A DNA stretch of 64,000 bases from Ignavibacteria bacterium (GTDB lineage: Bacteria > Bacteroidota > Ignavibacteria > Tepidaquicellales > OLB5): assembly GCA_017303675.1 (NCBI GenBank), contig JAFLBX010000002.1, forward strand, positions 881,091-945,090. Direction: 5' to 3'. Position numbers and translations under genes: made by a program. This document shows, in pieces, positions 1 through 8,888 of this stretch. The notes below the pieces were generated by a model, which saw only the letters and a list, made by a program, of their open reading frames with translations, had not been told where the DNA came from and ran no database searches. How positions within the stretch are numbered: position 1 is the first letter of the stretch; every line of letters begins with the position of its first letter.

Positions 1-43
1 TCCCGAACAGAGTATTTACGCGGGTTTGCTTCAATTTTTAAAA

Positions 44-520
44 TTATATTTCTTTTAGTATCCTGATCATATCCAGTACAGCCGATGCCGCTTCCCTGCC
101 TTTATTATGCTCATCATCAGAGGAACGTTTTACTGCCTGTTCATCTGTGTAACAAGTAAGCACTCCAAACGAAACCGGCATTGCATATTCAAGATTTAAT
201 GTCATTATCCCGTTTGATACTGCATTGGAAATATACTCAAAGTGAGCTGTTTCACCTTTAATAACTGCACCAAGACAGATAACCCCGCAGTATTTACCGC
301 TCATGCAGAGGTGTTTTGCTGTTAACGGAATTTCATACGCGCCAGGGACATGAATAACACTGATATTTTTATCATCATATTTATTTTCATGCAGCACGCT
401 CATCGCTCCCTTAAGCAAGCCTTCTGTCACTTCTTCATTAAACCTGCTCACTATTACGGCTATTTTGCCGGAGCCTTTTTTAGTGGTTTTCCTTGAAATT
501 TTCTTTTTACTTTTAGCCAT
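44..520 (-). CDS. ribH: 6,7-dimethyl-8-ribityllumazine synthase
   Basis: This enzyme condenses 5-amino-6-ribitylaminouracil with 3,4-dihydroxybutanone phosphate to make lumazine, the penultimate step of riboflavin synthesis, in the cytoplasm. The 158-residue product has the usual family length. Visible family motifs in order are SRFNEE near residue 25, GAYEIP near 60, GAVIKGETAHFEYI near 85, PVSFGVLT near 116 and NKGREAA near 139; the histidine in GETAHFEY is the expected catalytic base region. The N-terminus is lysine-rich (residues 2-18). It ends close to a PHP phosphoesterase gene upstream on the same strand (5-bp gap), so the two are probably co-transcribed. No FMN riboswitch is seen upstream of the pair. 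Confidence 0.96.
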   Translation of the reverse strand: MAKSKKKISRKTTKKGSGKIAVIVSRFNEEVTEGLLKGAMSVLHENKYDDKNISVIHVPGAYEIPLTAKHLCMSGKYCGVICLGAVIKGETAHFEYISNAVSNGIMTLNLEYAMPVSFGVLTCYTDEQAVKRSSDDEHNKGREAASAVLDMIRILKEI

Positions 521-525
521 TTTTT

Positions 526-1374
526 TTAAACTTTAAACAATCGGTTTTTCATTGCGGTTATCTTGATCTCAGGTATATAATATCTTCCAAGTATTGAAAC
601 ATCATTAATCCTGCCGCCGTGGAAATCACTTCCCCCGCTTTCAAGCAGGAAATACTGCGAAGCAATATCCCTGAAATATTCAATATCATAATCTGAATGT
701 GAAGGGTGCACTACTTCAATGCCGTCAATCCCGAACTCAATCATCTCAAACAGCGAATTGTTGTGCCGCATGCTTTTACCAGGATGTGCAACAAATGATA
801 AACCGCCGCACCTGCTGATAAGCGATATTGCATCTTTGGTTGAAATGTTTGGCTTCTTAACATAAGCGGGCTTATCATCACCGATGTACTTATTAAATGC
901 ATCGTAATAATTATTGACAAAACCACCTTCTATTAATGCTATTGCTATATGCGGCCTGCCAACTGAACCATTGCCTTTTACCTGGGAAAGCACATCCTGC
1001 ATTTGTATAGCCATCCCAAGTTCATTCAGTTTTTCAACTATCTTCTGTGCGCGTTTCATTCTTTCACTGCGGAAGTTCTGAAGGTAATTGAGCAGTTCAG
1101 GATTTTTATGGTCAAAATAATAAGCAAGTATATGGGTTTCTTTACCGTTATGCTCTGCGCTTATTTCCGTTCCGGGAATAAGCTCAATATTATATCCTGA
1201 AGCAATTTCCATTGCTTCATCAATTGCATCAACGTTATCGTGATCGGTAATTGCAAGATGAGTTAAGCCGGCTGTTTTGGCTTTTTGAATTAATTCTTCA
1301 GGTGTATGATAACCATCGGAAAAGTGAGTGTGAGTATGAAGATCAGCCTTAATATCAGAGTCAACGCTGCCCAT
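526..1374 (-). CDS. PHP-domain phosphoesterase (RNase AM/TrpH-like)
   Basis: This is a metal-dependent phosphoesterase of the PHP family; members of this branch hydrolyse nucleotide 3'-phosphates or degrade RNA from the 5' end. Metal-binding motifs are visible: DLHTHTHFSDG near the N-terminus, ITDHDN around residue 44, a mid-protein GTEIS, and near the C-terminus FVAHPGK and GGSDFHGG. The start at 1374 (MGSVDSD) is preferred over an upstream in-frame ATG at 1419, because the extra 15 residues precede the conserved DLHTHT strand and look non-conserved. It lies directly upstream of ribH and probably shares its transcript. The exact substrate cannot be told from sequence. Confidence 0.87.
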   Translation of the reverse strand: MGSVDSDIKADLHTHTHFSDGYHTPEELIQKAKTAGLTHLAITDHDNVDAIDEAMEIASGYNIELIPGTEISAEHNGKETHILAYYFDHKNPELLNYLQNFRSERMKRAQKIVEKLNELGMAIQMQDVLSQVKGNGSVGRPHIAIALIEGGFVNNYYDAFNKYIGDDKPAYVKKPNISTKDAISLISRCGGLSFVAHPGKSMRHNNSLFEMIEFGIDGIEVVHPSHSDYDIEYFRDIASQYFLLESGGSDFHGGRINDVSILGRYYIPEIKITAMKNRLFKV

Positions 1375-1563
1375 GCTGTATTGACTTATGCAGAAAAAGG
1401 AATGCCGGAATATCAGCAATTGGTTTTATAATCCTTAACGGGATTGCTGCAGAACCCGAAGAAACTGAGCAAACATTCCTTAAATAAAGCCCGAAATGTG
1501 GAATTATGGACTAAATCCTGCGGTTTTTCTCCTTAAAATCGAAGAATTTAAATTGGTTAATTG

Positions 1564-1637
1564 TACCGGAGGAGGGACTTGAACCCCCGACCTGCGGATT
1601 ATGATTCCGACGCTCTAACCACCTGAGCTACTCCGGC
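1564..1637 (-). tRNA. tRNA with CAT anticodon (elongator Met, possibly Ile2)
   Basis: The minus strand folds into a cloverleaf. The acceptor arm begins GCCGGAG, the D arm is AGCTCAGGTGGTTAGAGC, the anticodon loop is ATCATAA with anticodon CAT, and the T arm has GGTTCAAGTCC in its loop. The first acceptor pair is a G-T wobble and the 3' CCA is not encoded. CAT can be elongator Met or the lysidine-modified Ile2; the T/C mismatch at the base of the anticodon stem does not settle this. Initiator Met is unlikely, because the anticodon stem lacks the three GC pairs. Confidence 0.9.
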
Positions 1638-1669
1638 TTTACTTAATTATACCGGATTCGTCAGGCAGG

Positions 1670-1685
1670 CCTGAGCTACTCCGGC
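1670..1685 (-). repeat. 16-bp duplicate of the tRNA 5' end
   Basis: The 16 bases CCTGAGCTACTCCGGC at 1670-1685 repeat exactly the 5' end of the tRNA gene at 1622-1637, 48 bp away and just upstream of it. The rest of the tRNA is absent. It looks like a recombination or integration scar. Confidence 0.7.
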
Positions 1686-1927
1686 GTAATTCTATAATTT
1701 ACAAATATGCTTAAAATTTGAAAATTATTCAAGGGAGAAGTAAGGTGAGTTATTCAGTAATTTTAATTACTTCTATCACAGATTTAAAAGAACATATAAG
1801 TGCCGCTGTAAATTAAACTGAAACAAAAACAAAAATTTTTCCGGAGATTATGACTCCCGATACATTTATAATAATAGTTGTAAAATGTATATTTGAAAAA
1901 TGAATTTAACATGAAAGGAATACTATA
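1686..1927. other. gene-free AT-rich stretch
   Basis: Between the tRNA scar and the small gene at 1928 I see no convincing gene, repeat or RNA structure. The 1375-1563 stretch on the other side of the tRNA is likewise empty apart from leader sequence for the PHP gene. Confidence 0.4.
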
Positions 1928-2140
1928 ATGCTGTTATATGCTGAAACCGAAACAAAATTTCAATATGTCAATTTGAACAATGTTGCCGCAATAGGTGTAT
2001 ATGATGACACTAACGGTAAATATTTTACAATAAATTTTTCTATCAGCGGTGGCCAGGATATTATTTGGAAATATGACAACAAAGATAAACGAGATGCAAA
2101 AATCACGGAAGCAAAAAAACTGCTGCAGGTAACTGACTAA
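1928..2140 (+). CDS. small hypothetical protein, 70 residues
   Basis: I do not recognise this gene. It encodes 70 residues with alternating hydrophobic strands (FQYVNLNNVAAIGVYDD, KYFTINFSISGG) and a charged C-terminal helix (KDKRDAKITEAKKLL). It looks like a small cytosolic beta-sheet protein with no signal peptide or membrane segment. The ATG is preceded by GAAAGGAATACT, an acceptable ribosome binding site. It is convergent with the 143-residue hypothetical gene, with only 12 bp between the stops. Confidence 0.6.
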   Translation: MLLYAETETKFQYVNLNNVAAIGVYDDTNGKYFTINFSISGGQDIIWKYDNKDKRDAKITEAKKLLQVTD

Positions 2141-2152
2141 TCAAATTATTGA

Positions 2153-2584
2153 TCAAAGATTTAAGCCTGATAAAACATTCAATATAGTATTTTTTTGGTT
2201 CCTTTCCTTATAATACAATCTGGTTTTACACCTGTAGCCTGTTGTTTCAGGAAATAATGCATTTAGTGATAACAAGTAATTTACATTCACTGTTACAGGT
2301 GCTCCAGAAACTATAAAATGGCCTTCCATCGCTTTTGATGAAGCAAGTTCTTTATCTATAAACCCCATTTCAGCTAGATACTTAAATGTTTCATCAAATG
2401 TTTCAGTACTACCAAACCATGTGATCTTATCACCTATCAATACTTCTTCATCATGAAATTTCTTGCCGGTAAAATGTGACATGAATTCATCTAAACTGCA
2501 TGATATGAGCTTATGAATTGTAAGAAGCTCATAGAATTCCCTGCATTGGCGTTTAAAGCAATACCAGTAAATTTTTATATTCAT
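2153..2584 (-). CDS. hypothetical protein, 143 residues
   Basis: No family is recognised. The product is a soluble-looking 143-residue protein with a helical N-terminal half (FKRQCREFYELLTIHKLI) and a C-terminal half that ends in basic residues (KTRLYYKERNQKN). No signal peptide or catalytic motif is visible. It stands alone on the minus strand between the convergent 70-residue gene and rluD, about 110 bp from the latter. That gap holds a short inverted repeat, GTTGGT...ACCAAC, around 2625-2670. Confidence 0.6.
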   Translation of the reverse strand: MNIKIYWYCFKRQCREFYELLTIHKLISCSLDEFMSHFTGKKFHDEEVLIGDKITWFGSTETFDETFKYLAEMGFIDKELASSKAMEGHFIVSGAPVTVNVNYLLSLNALFPETTGYRCKTRLYYKERNQKNTILNVLSGLNL

Positions 2585-2621
2585 AACTTACAAACTCTAA
2601 GAGCTTAAATTTATTTTCCCA

Positions 2622-2678
2622 TTTGTTGGTGTTGTCACCAACAAATAAATTGGTTGTTGGTCTCAAGACCAACAACGG
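2622..2678. repeat. inverted repeat around TTGTTGGT
   Basis: The stretch between the 143-residue gene and rluD holds several copies of TTGTTGGT and its complement ACCAACAA, with TTGGTTGTTGGTCTCAAGAC at its centre. It can fold on either strand and may act as a terminator or be one of the genome's palindromic repeats. Confidence 0.4.
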
Positions 2679-2694
2679 GGAATGGCTTACAAAC

Positions 2695-3669
2695 TTAAAG
2701 CTTTTTAATCAGCTTTTTCATATCATCGGGCAGGTCGCTTTCAAATCTGAGAGGTTTACCTGTTATAGGGTGAGTGAACCCCAGCACCTTGGCGTGTAGC
2801 GCCTGGCGGGGCATTAATTCCAGCAGGTTGTTAATGCGGTGCTTTAAGTTTGATGTGAGCTGAATGCCGTGCGGCTCTGTGCCGCCGTATTCAATATCAC
2901 CGAAAACAGAGTGTCCCATTGAGCTCATATGCACCCTTATCTGGTGCGTGCGCCCGGTATGAAGCCTTAAGCTTACAAGCGAGGTAAAATCAAACTCCTT
3001 AATAACCTCATAATCTGTGATAGCATGTTTTCCGCTTTCTATCACTGCGAATTTTTTCCTGTCCTTCGGATTCCGCCCGAGCGGCTTTTCAATTCTGCCC
3101 TTTTTGGTTTTAAAGTGACCCCATACAATCGCATGGTACTCGCGCTCAATATCGTGGCGGCTGAAAAGCTTTGAGAGCTTCCTCTGGGTATCTTCATCCT
3201 TGGCAACTACCATTATGCCTGAAGTATGCTTATCAAGCCGGTGCACTATACCCGCGCGCTCATCGCCGCCTTCATCTTCATCGCCGTTCAAGCGCGGCAG
3301 CTTCGCTGCGGCATCGCCCATGTAATACATCAGCGCGTTTACAAGCGTACCTGAATAATTTTTATAAGCCGGGTGTGTTACCATTCCCGCCGGCTTATTT
3401 ACTATCATCAGGTAATTATCCTCGTACAAAATATCCAAAGGGATATTTTCAGGCTTTACGTCTTCTTTATCGGGTAAATAAGGAAGGGTAATTTCTATGG
3501 AGTCATTTGGCTGCACTACATAATTGGCTTTTATCTTTTTGCCGTTCACTTCCACGCAGCCATCGGTCATTGCGTTTTTTATCTTTGTACGGGAAGAATT
3601 TTCAATGTGGTTGGCTAAGTATTTATCAATTCTTATTTTCGATTGGCCCGCCGGGACCTGCAGAAGCAT
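2695..3669 (-). CDS. rluD: RluD-type 23S rRNA pseudouridine synthase
   Basis: It isomerises specific uridines of large-subunit rRNA to pseudouridine. An N-terminal S4 RNA-binding domain (IRIDKYLANHIE...VEVNGKKIKANYVV) is followed by the synthase domain, whose signature GIVHRLDKHTSG carries the catalytic aspartate. Further family motifs are YHAIVWG and LHTGRTHQIRVHM. The ATG at 3669 is preferred; a TTG at 3687 would add six residues. The 5' end overlaps the 3' end of lspA by 44 bp, so the two genes are translationally linked. Which uridine it modifies (RluD versus RluC-like) is not certain. Confidence 0.9.
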   Translation of the reverse strand: MLLQVPAGQSKIRIDKYLANHIENSSRTKIKNAMTDGCVEVNGKKIKANYVVQPNDSIEITLPYLPDKEDVKPENIPLDILYEDNYLMIVNKPAGMVTHPAYKNYSGTLVNALMYYMGDAAAKLPRLNGDEDEGGDERAGIVHRLDKHTSGIMVVAKDEDTQRKLSKLFSRHDIEREYHAIVWGHFKTKKGRIEKPLGRNPKDRKKFAVIESGKHAITDYEVIKEFDFTSLVSLRLHTGRTHQIRVHMSSMGHSVFGDIEYGGTEPHGIQLTSNLKHRINNLLELMPRQALHAKVLGFTHPITGKPLRFESDLPDDMKKLIKKL

Positions 3670-4474
3670 TTTCCGTTGTATCTTCAATTTGGATACTCTC
3701 GCTTAAAGAATTGTCAAAATTATTTATTGGTTTGTTCTTTAATTCATCACCGCTTTCAATTTTATCACCGGGCTGAATGGAATTTTCCTCAAGTACGATT
3801 TTATCAGGCTCAATGGGGTACTCGCCGTCAACCGGCGGTGAGACCTGTGTGCTTTCAATGGGGTTACCGTCAGTATCAACAGGCTGTTGGGGATCAACAA
3901 CTTTGAATATACGGTTATGAAAGAACAGTATTATCAAAAATCCCGCTGATACAGCCGCATCCGCTATATTCCATATAGGCCATGTGGTATATGTTTTGCC
4001 GAAGATCGTAAAATCCCAGAACTCAACCTGCATGAAATCTACAACCTTGCCGTTAAAAAGCGGAGCATAATTATAGATAACACCGTAAAACGTTCTGTCT
4101 ATTAAATTACCGATAGCACCCGCAAGTATCAAAGCCAGCGAGAGCCTTATCAGTATCCCGTCATTTCTGTGCTTATATATATAGAAGAAAATAAAACACG
4201 ATGCTATTATAGTAAATATCGTAAGGAACATTTTGGGGCCAACATCAATTCCGAATGCCATTCCGGGATTTTCTATGAACGTAAGCCTTACTATATCCCC
4301 TATCAGCGGCTTTGATGAACCATAAGGCATTCCTTTGATATCAATACCAAGCGATTCTATCTTAATACCTTTAACCCATAATTTGGTTACCTGATCAATA
4401 ATTACAACTATCAGCGTTATGAATAATACTTTCAATATTTCAATTTTTAAGTGAAGGTGATAATATTTTTTCAC
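3626..4474 (-). CDS. lspA: lipoprotein signal peptidase II with acidic tail
   Basis: It cleaves signal peptides of prolipoproteins in the inner membrane. Four hydrophobic segments lie around residues 13-30, 80-100, 108-125 and 170-187. The aspartyl dyad is visible in GNLIDR (D126) and NIADAAV (D172), and NPGMAFG near residue 69 is the conserved asparagine box. The core ends near residue 191. Some 90 further hydrophilic, proline- and acid-rich residues follow, unusual because most family members stop at 150-200 residues. The last 44 bases overlap the start of rluD, so part of the tail may exist only because of that overlap. Confidence 0.93.
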   Translation of the reverse strand: MKKYYHLHLKIEILKVLFITLIVVIIDQVTKLWVKGIKIESLGIDIKGMPYGSSKPLIGDIVRLTFIENPGMAFGIDVGPKMFLTIFTIIASCFIFFYIYKHRNDGILIRLSLALILAGAIGNLIDRTFYGVIYNYAPLFNGKVVDFMQVEFWDFTIFGKTYTTWPIWNIADAAVSAGFLIILFFHNRIFKVVDPQQPVDTDGNPIESTQVSPPVDGEYPIEPDKIVLEENSIQPGDKIESGDELKNKPINNFDNSLSESIQIEDTTENASAGPGGPIENKN

Positions 4475-4481
4475 CAGTCAT

Positions 4482-4552
4482 GCTGAACTTGTTTCAGCAT
4501 CTAATAATATTTTAATAACATACCCTGAAACAAGTTCAGGAAGACAATAAAG
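4482..4552. repeat. inverted repeat GAACTTGTTTCAG / CTGAAACAAGTTC
   Basis: Between lspA and the DksA-like gene, GAACTTGTTTCAG and its exact complement CTGAAACAAGTTC form a 13-bp stem around a loop of about 31 bases. It may work as a terminator for the DksA-like gene; it also resembles dispersed intergenic repeats elsewhere in this window. Confidence 0.5.
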
Positions 4553-4560
4553 TCTAATAT

Positions 4561-5166
4561 TTAACTCGAAAGGCTTTGCTTACAATTAATGCAATGTGAT
4601 GTAATCGGCACAGCTTCAAGCCTTGCCTTGCTTATCGGCTTGCCGCATGAAATGCATAGACCGTAGGTCTTTTTTGCAATTCTTTCAAGCGCGTTTTCAA
4701 GGTAGAACAGATGCTTTTCATCGCGCTGAATGAACATATAAGCTTTTTCGCGCTCCATTTCATCAGAGCCCTGCTCTGCCATATGCATGCTGAAAGTTGA
4801 ATGGTCGCCAACGTAATCGCCCGTGTTCTCATCTATCAATGATTCCCTCAGCCTCCTGGCGTTCTCAAGAATTTCATTCTTCTGCTCTACAATAAGCTCT
4901 GTAAAGAATTTCAGGTCTTTTTCGTTAAGATAGGTTTTGCCGTTAGCTTTTGAATTCGTTTTCACAGTATTATTTTCCGCAGGTGATTTAGCCGAAAGCT
5001 TGCCCGCTGATACCTTATTAACAGTTTTCTTTACTTTTGCGGTTCCTTTTTTTACAGTCTTTGTTTTACCCGCGGCTGTAGTTTTTTTAGCCGAAGTTTT
5101 CTTAACAGCCTTTACTGATTTTTTTACCGCAGTTTTCTTTTTGGTTTTAACTTTGCTGACGGCCAT
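4561..5166 (-). CDS. DksA/TraR-type C4 zinc-finger regulator
   Basis: Proteins of this family bind the secondary channel of RNA polymerase and tune initiation together with ppGpp. Residues 1-75 are a lysine/alanine/threonine-rich low-complexity tail of histone-like composition. A coiled-coil region (about 80-160) contains the conserved acidic segment (DYVGDHSTFSMHMAEQGSDE). The C-terminal zinc finger has C171, C174, C192 and C195. The length of 201 residues exceeds the 120-150 of typical DksA because of the basic tail. An AAAAGGAAAC ribosome site precedes the ATG. It is probably transcribed together with the downstream lspA and rluD. Confidence 0.85.
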   Translation of the reverse strand: MAVSKVKTKKKTAVKKSVKAVKKTSAKKTTAAGKTKTVKKGTAKVKKTVNKVSAGKLSAKSPAENNTVKTNSKANGKTYLNEKDLKFFTELIVEQKNEILENARRLRESLIDENTGDYVGDHSTFSMHMAEQGSDEMEREKAYMFIQRDEKHLFYLENALERIAKKTYGLCISCGKPISKARLEAVPITSHCINCKQSLSS

Positions 5167-5260
5167 AATTTGTTTCCTTTTTGTTATTACTGCTCGATCC
5201 GTTTAACGGAATTATATTAATTATTTATATTAAACTTTCTCTTAATATTACTAACATGCC

Positions 5261-5371
5261 GCTCCTACGGAGCTGTGAATCAAAACAATTGCCTTACTAC
5301 AAACATTTCGCTCCTACGGAGCTGTGAATCAAAACAATTGCATTACTACAAACATACCGCTCCTACGGAGC
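5261..5371. repeat. three tandem REP palindromes GCTCCTACGGAGC
   Basis: The 13-mer GCTCCTACGGAGC (5-bp stem, TAC loop) occurs at 5261-5273, 5310-5322 and 5359-5371, at a regular 49-bp spacing. The linker is CTACAAACAT before each later palindrome and GTGAATCAAAACAATTG after. The same palindrome flanks the RAYT transposase at 38.8-39.4 kb, which makes these its likely non-autonomous copies. Confidence 0.85.
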
Positions 5372-5399
5372 TATGGATCAAAAAAAATTGTAATCTACA

Positions 5400-5545
5400 A
5401 AAAAACCTAAAACTCCAACCTGAAACATGCAACCTGCAACTTGTAACCTCCAACCTGACACTTGCAACCTGTAACCTCCAACCTGCAACCTCCAACCTGA
5501 AACCTGAAACCTGACACCTCCAACCTGACACCTGCAACCTGAATC
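5400..5545. repeat. AACCTGCAACCTCC minisatellite
   Basis: About 145 bp are built from degenerate 7- and 14-bp units such as AACCTGC, AACCTCC and AACCTGA in tandem, on one strand. The array sits immediately downstream of ileS (stop at 5546). Related units occur near 47.53-47.62 kb and 50.15-50.22 kb. Open frames through it are low-complexity and not credible genes. Confidence 0.8.
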
Positions 5546-8500
5546 CTACCCCACCTTCTCAACCGAGACCCGGCAGTTCCTGCCGTTGATATTCAGCTCT
5601 TCAGAGCGGTTCATCTTATCCGCAGCGGCTTCATTTACTGATTCAGCCATTGTCTGCTCTGATATATACTTTTTCTGCCCGGTAATTATGCTGCTAAGCT
5701 CCTTATCAGCAAGGAAGCTTATCTTTACGCGGTCATTTACATCCATATCCCTTTCCTTGCGGATATTCTGCACCTTGCTAACAAACTCACGCGCAATGCC
5801 CTCGCTCACAAGCTCTTCATCAAGCTTGGTATCCAGCGCAACCGTCAGGTTATCCTGTGATTCTATCACCCAGCCTTCGATGTTTTCTGTCTGAATAAGC
5901 AGGTCATCCATGGTGAAATCATACCCGCCGTAGGCTGTTTTGCCATTGGCAATGACTTCATTTATATTTTCCTGCGGAAGCTCTACTGCAAGCTGCGCCA
6001 CCTTCTTCACATCCTTGCCGTACTTGGGACCCGCAACCTTAAAGTTCAGCTTTGCTGAACGCCTGATAAGGCTTGAATCCTTTTCTATGAACTTAAGCTC
6101 TTTAATATTTATTTCCTCAAGGATAATATCCTTCATCGTTTCTATTGCTTCGCGCTCTGTATCATTGGTTATTGCAATAAGTATCTGCCTGAGCGGCTGG
6201 CGTGTTTTCAGGTCATTTTTCACGCGCATGAATCTGGCAAGTGATACTATCTTCTTGGCAAGATCCATATTATAGTTCAGCTCTGCGTCAATATTTTCAC
6301 TGTTTTCCGCAATATAACTTAAATGAACCGATTCCGCTTCAGTCAAATTACGGTAAAGCTTCTCTGTTATAAACGGCGCTATTGGAGATACAAGCTGCAG
6401 CAAACCGGTTAACACTTCATACAATGTGCCGTAGGCTGCTTGCCTGTCAGCATCGCCATCAGGCTGGCGGAAACGTTTCCTGTTGCGGCGCACATACCAG
6501 TTTGAAAGGTCATCAATTGCGAAATCACTTAGCACCCTCACAGCCTTGGTTATCTGGTAACCATCCATCAGGTCTATGTAAATAGATTTTGCCTTCTCGA
6601 ATGCTGAAATTATCCAGCGGTCAATTTCAGGCCTTTCGTTTACAGGCACGGAATTCTTTTCAAGCTCAGCGCGTGAAACGCCAAGCAGGTTGCAGTAAAG
6701 AACAAAGAACCTGTAAGTGTTAATTACAGTATCAAAGAACTTATTGCGCACCTCAACCATATCTTCTTCGTTGAACATCTTGGGACGCCAAACAGGTGAG
6801 GAGCTTATCAGGTACCAGCGCAGTATATCAGCGCCGTACTTATCCATTATTTCAAACGGGTTAACAACGTTACCCACGTGTTTAGACATCTTCCTGCCGT
6901 CTTTATCCAGTATAAGGTCATTCACAATCAAATTCTTATACGCTTTATCACCGAAAATAAAAGTACCTATAGCGTGCAGGCTGTAGAACCATCCCCTTGT
7001 CTGGTCAACGCCTTCGGCGATAAAATCAGCGGGATAGTTGCGCTCGAACAATTCCTTATTTTCAAACGGGTAATGATGCTGCGCAAACGGCATGGAGCCT
7101 GAATCATACCATGCATCTATAACTTCAGTAACGCGCGTCATTTCAACGCCGTATTTTTCTGACTTAATTTTAATCCTGTCTATGAACGGTTTATGCAGGT
7201 CAAGCTCAGTGCCTGCGGGATAAACTTCATCATAGTTCACGGCTTTAGCCTTGAGCTCTTCTATGGAGCCGATCGCTTCATAAACCATTTTGCCGTCAAC
7301 TTCTGCGCCCCATATAGGCAGCGGAGTTCCCCAGTACCTGTCACGTGAGAGCGCCCAGTCGCGGTTCTCTTCAAGCCAGTTGCCAAAACGCCCCGTGCCG
7401 GTTTCCGGCGGGAACCAGTTAATTTCATTGTTAAGCTTTATCATTTTATCCTTGTAGCTGGGTGTGTTGATGTACCAGCTTTCACGGGCATAATAAAGCA
7501 ATGGACTGTGGCAGCGCCAGCAGTGCGGGTATGAGTGAACGAACTTTTCTTTTTTGTAAAGCTTTTTTTCTTCCTTAAGCTTTAATATAATATCATCATC
7601 GGCTTCTTTTACAAACCTGCCCGCAAAATCCGTGACTTCGCTTGTGAACTTACCGCTTTTATCAACAGGCTGCATTATCGGCAGGCCGTATTTGCGCGAG
7701 ACCTGGTAATCATCTTCACCAAATGCGGGAGCAATATGTACAATACCCGAGCCGTCTTCTGTAGATACAAAATCACCAAGCGTTACATAAAACGCCTTCT
7801 TTTCGGGATCAGGCTTAACATACGGCATAAGCTGTTCATACTCCACGCGCTCAAGCTCACTGCCCGGCACTTCACCCAGCACTTCGTAATCTTCCTTTAT
7901 TACGGCAAGGCGCTCTTTGGCTAAAATTATTTTTTCGCCAGTTTCTTTAAACTGAATTTTAGCGTAGGTAATTTTGGGTCCAACCGCAAGCGCAACGTTG
8001 GATATCAGTGTCCATGGTGTAGTAGTCCACACAAGGAAGCTGAAACCATCGTAACCCTGGCCATCTTTTATTTTGAATGTAACGTAAACACTCGGATCCT
8101 TTACATCTTCATAACCCTGCGCCACTTCGTGGGTAGAAAGAGGCGTTTCGCATCTCGGGCAGTAAGGCTGTATCTTATAACCGCGGTAAATAAGCTCCGC
8201 ATCGAAGAATTTTTTAAGCGACCACCAAACTGATTCTATATATTCATTCTTATATGTGATGTACGCATCTTTCAGGTTCACCCAGTAACCCATGCGCTCG
8301 GTAAGCTCTTCCCAATCCTTGAGGTATTTGAACACGGAATCACGGCATGCCTTGTTGAACTTTTCAACGCCAAGCTTTTCGATATCATCCTTTGACTTTA
8401 TGCCGAGCGTTTTTTCAACTTCAATTTCAACCGGAAGCCCCTGGGTATCCCATCCCGCTTTGCGGTAAACCTGGTGACCCGTTAATGTTTTGTAGCGGCA

Positions 8501-8704
8501 GATAAGATCTTTTATTGCGCGCGCTATTACGTGGTGAATTCCGGGTTTGCCGTTTGCTGTGGGCGGACCCTCATAGAATGTGAATGATGGTTTCCCATCG
8601 CGGGTTGATATACTTTTGGAAAAGATATCATTACTTTTCCAGTAAGATATAACTTCTTTTTCTAATTGAGACTGATCTATTTTATCGGGTAATTCTTTAA
8701 ACAT
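5546..8704 (-). CDS. ileS: isoleucyl-tRNA synthetase
   Basis: It charges tRNA-Ile with isoleucine in the cytoplasm. The 1052-residue length fits the long, eukaryote-like/Bacteroidota IleS type. The HIGH-class motif appears as PGIHH at residues 54-58, and the KMSKS motif as KMSKH at about residue 600. Between them lies the CP1 editing domain with WTTTPWTLISN near residue 230. The anticodon-binding domain begins around residue 700 (NWYVRRNRKRFR). The gene stands alone; upstream is a G-C-rich hairpin (8713-8731) and then the repeat field. No T-box is seen. Confidence 0.97.
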   Translation of the reverse strand: MFKELPDKIDQSQLEKEVISYWKSNDIFSKSISTRDGKPSFTFYEGPPTANGKPGIHHVIARAIKDLICRYKTLTGHQVYRKAGWDTQGLPVEIEVEKTLGIKSKDDIEKLGVEKFNKACRDSVFKYLKDWEELTERMGYWVNLKDAYITYKNEYIESVWWSLKKFFDAELIYRGYKIQPYCPRCETPLSTHEVAQGYEDVKDPSVYVTFKIKDGQGYDGFSFLVWTTTPWTLISNVALAVGPKITYAKIQFKETGEKIILAKERLAVIKEDYEVLGEVPGSELERVEYEQLMPYVKPDPEKKAFYVTLGDFVSTEDGSGIVHIAPAFGEDDYQVSRKYGLPIMQPVDKSGKFTSEVTDFAGRFVKEADDDIILKLKEEKKLYKKEKFVHSYPHCWRCHSPLLYYARESWYINTPSYKDKMIKLNNEINWFPPETGTGRFGNWLEENRDWALSRDRYWGTPLPIWGAEVDGKMVYEAIGSIEELKAKAVNYDEVYPAGTELDLHKPFIDRIKIKSEKYGVEMTRVTEVIDAWYDSGSMPFAQHHYPFENKELFERNYPADFIAEGVDQTRGWFYSLHAIGTFIFGDKAYKNLIVNDLILDKDGRKMSKHVGNVVNPFEIMDKYGADILRWYLISSSPVWRPKMFNEEDMVEVRNKFFDTVINTYRFFVLYCNLLGVSRAELEKNSVPVNERPEIDRWIISAFEKAKSIYIDLMDGYQITKAVRVLSDFAIDDLSNWYVRRNRKRFRQPDGDADRQAAYGTLYEVLTGLLQLVSPIAPFITEKLYRNLTEAESVHLSYIAENSENIDAELNYNMDLAKKIVSLARFMRVKNDLKTRQPLRQILIAITNDTEREAIETMKDIILEEINIKELKFIEKDSSLIRRSAKLNFKVAGPKYGKDVKKVAQLAVELPQENINEVIANGKTAYGGYDFTMDDLLIQTENIEGWVIESQDNLTVALDTKLDEELVSEGIAREFVSKVQNIRKERDMDVNDRVKISFLADKELSSIITGQKKYISEQTMAESVNEAAADKMNRSEELNINGRNCRVSVEKVG

Positions 8705-8888
8705 ATTTTTTTCCCCTGCGCAAGCGGGGGTCTCTGTTACATATTAATAAAAAGTTATATTAGGGCAGCAACTATCAATGCAACCCATTGTTAAATAGCA
8801 ACTTAAAACTAAAATAAACTTAAATATAGTGTAATTTTAAGGTATTTACAATGATTAATATAGTGATGAAAAAGAACAAACTAAGCAA
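8705..8888. other. ileS leader with short hairpin
   Basis: CCCCTGCGCAAGCGGGGG at about 8714-8731 is a short GC-rich stem that resembles dispersed intergenic palindromes. Nothing else is recognised up to the first repeat fragment. Confidence 0.4.

Noticed and set aside
1420-1563. An FMN riboswitch upstream of the PHP-ribH pair
   Set aside because: No conserved RFN core was visible on the minus strand.
5275-5537. Frames through the AACCTGCAACC array on both strands
   Set aside because: Low-complexity translations of a minisatellite, with no conserved features.
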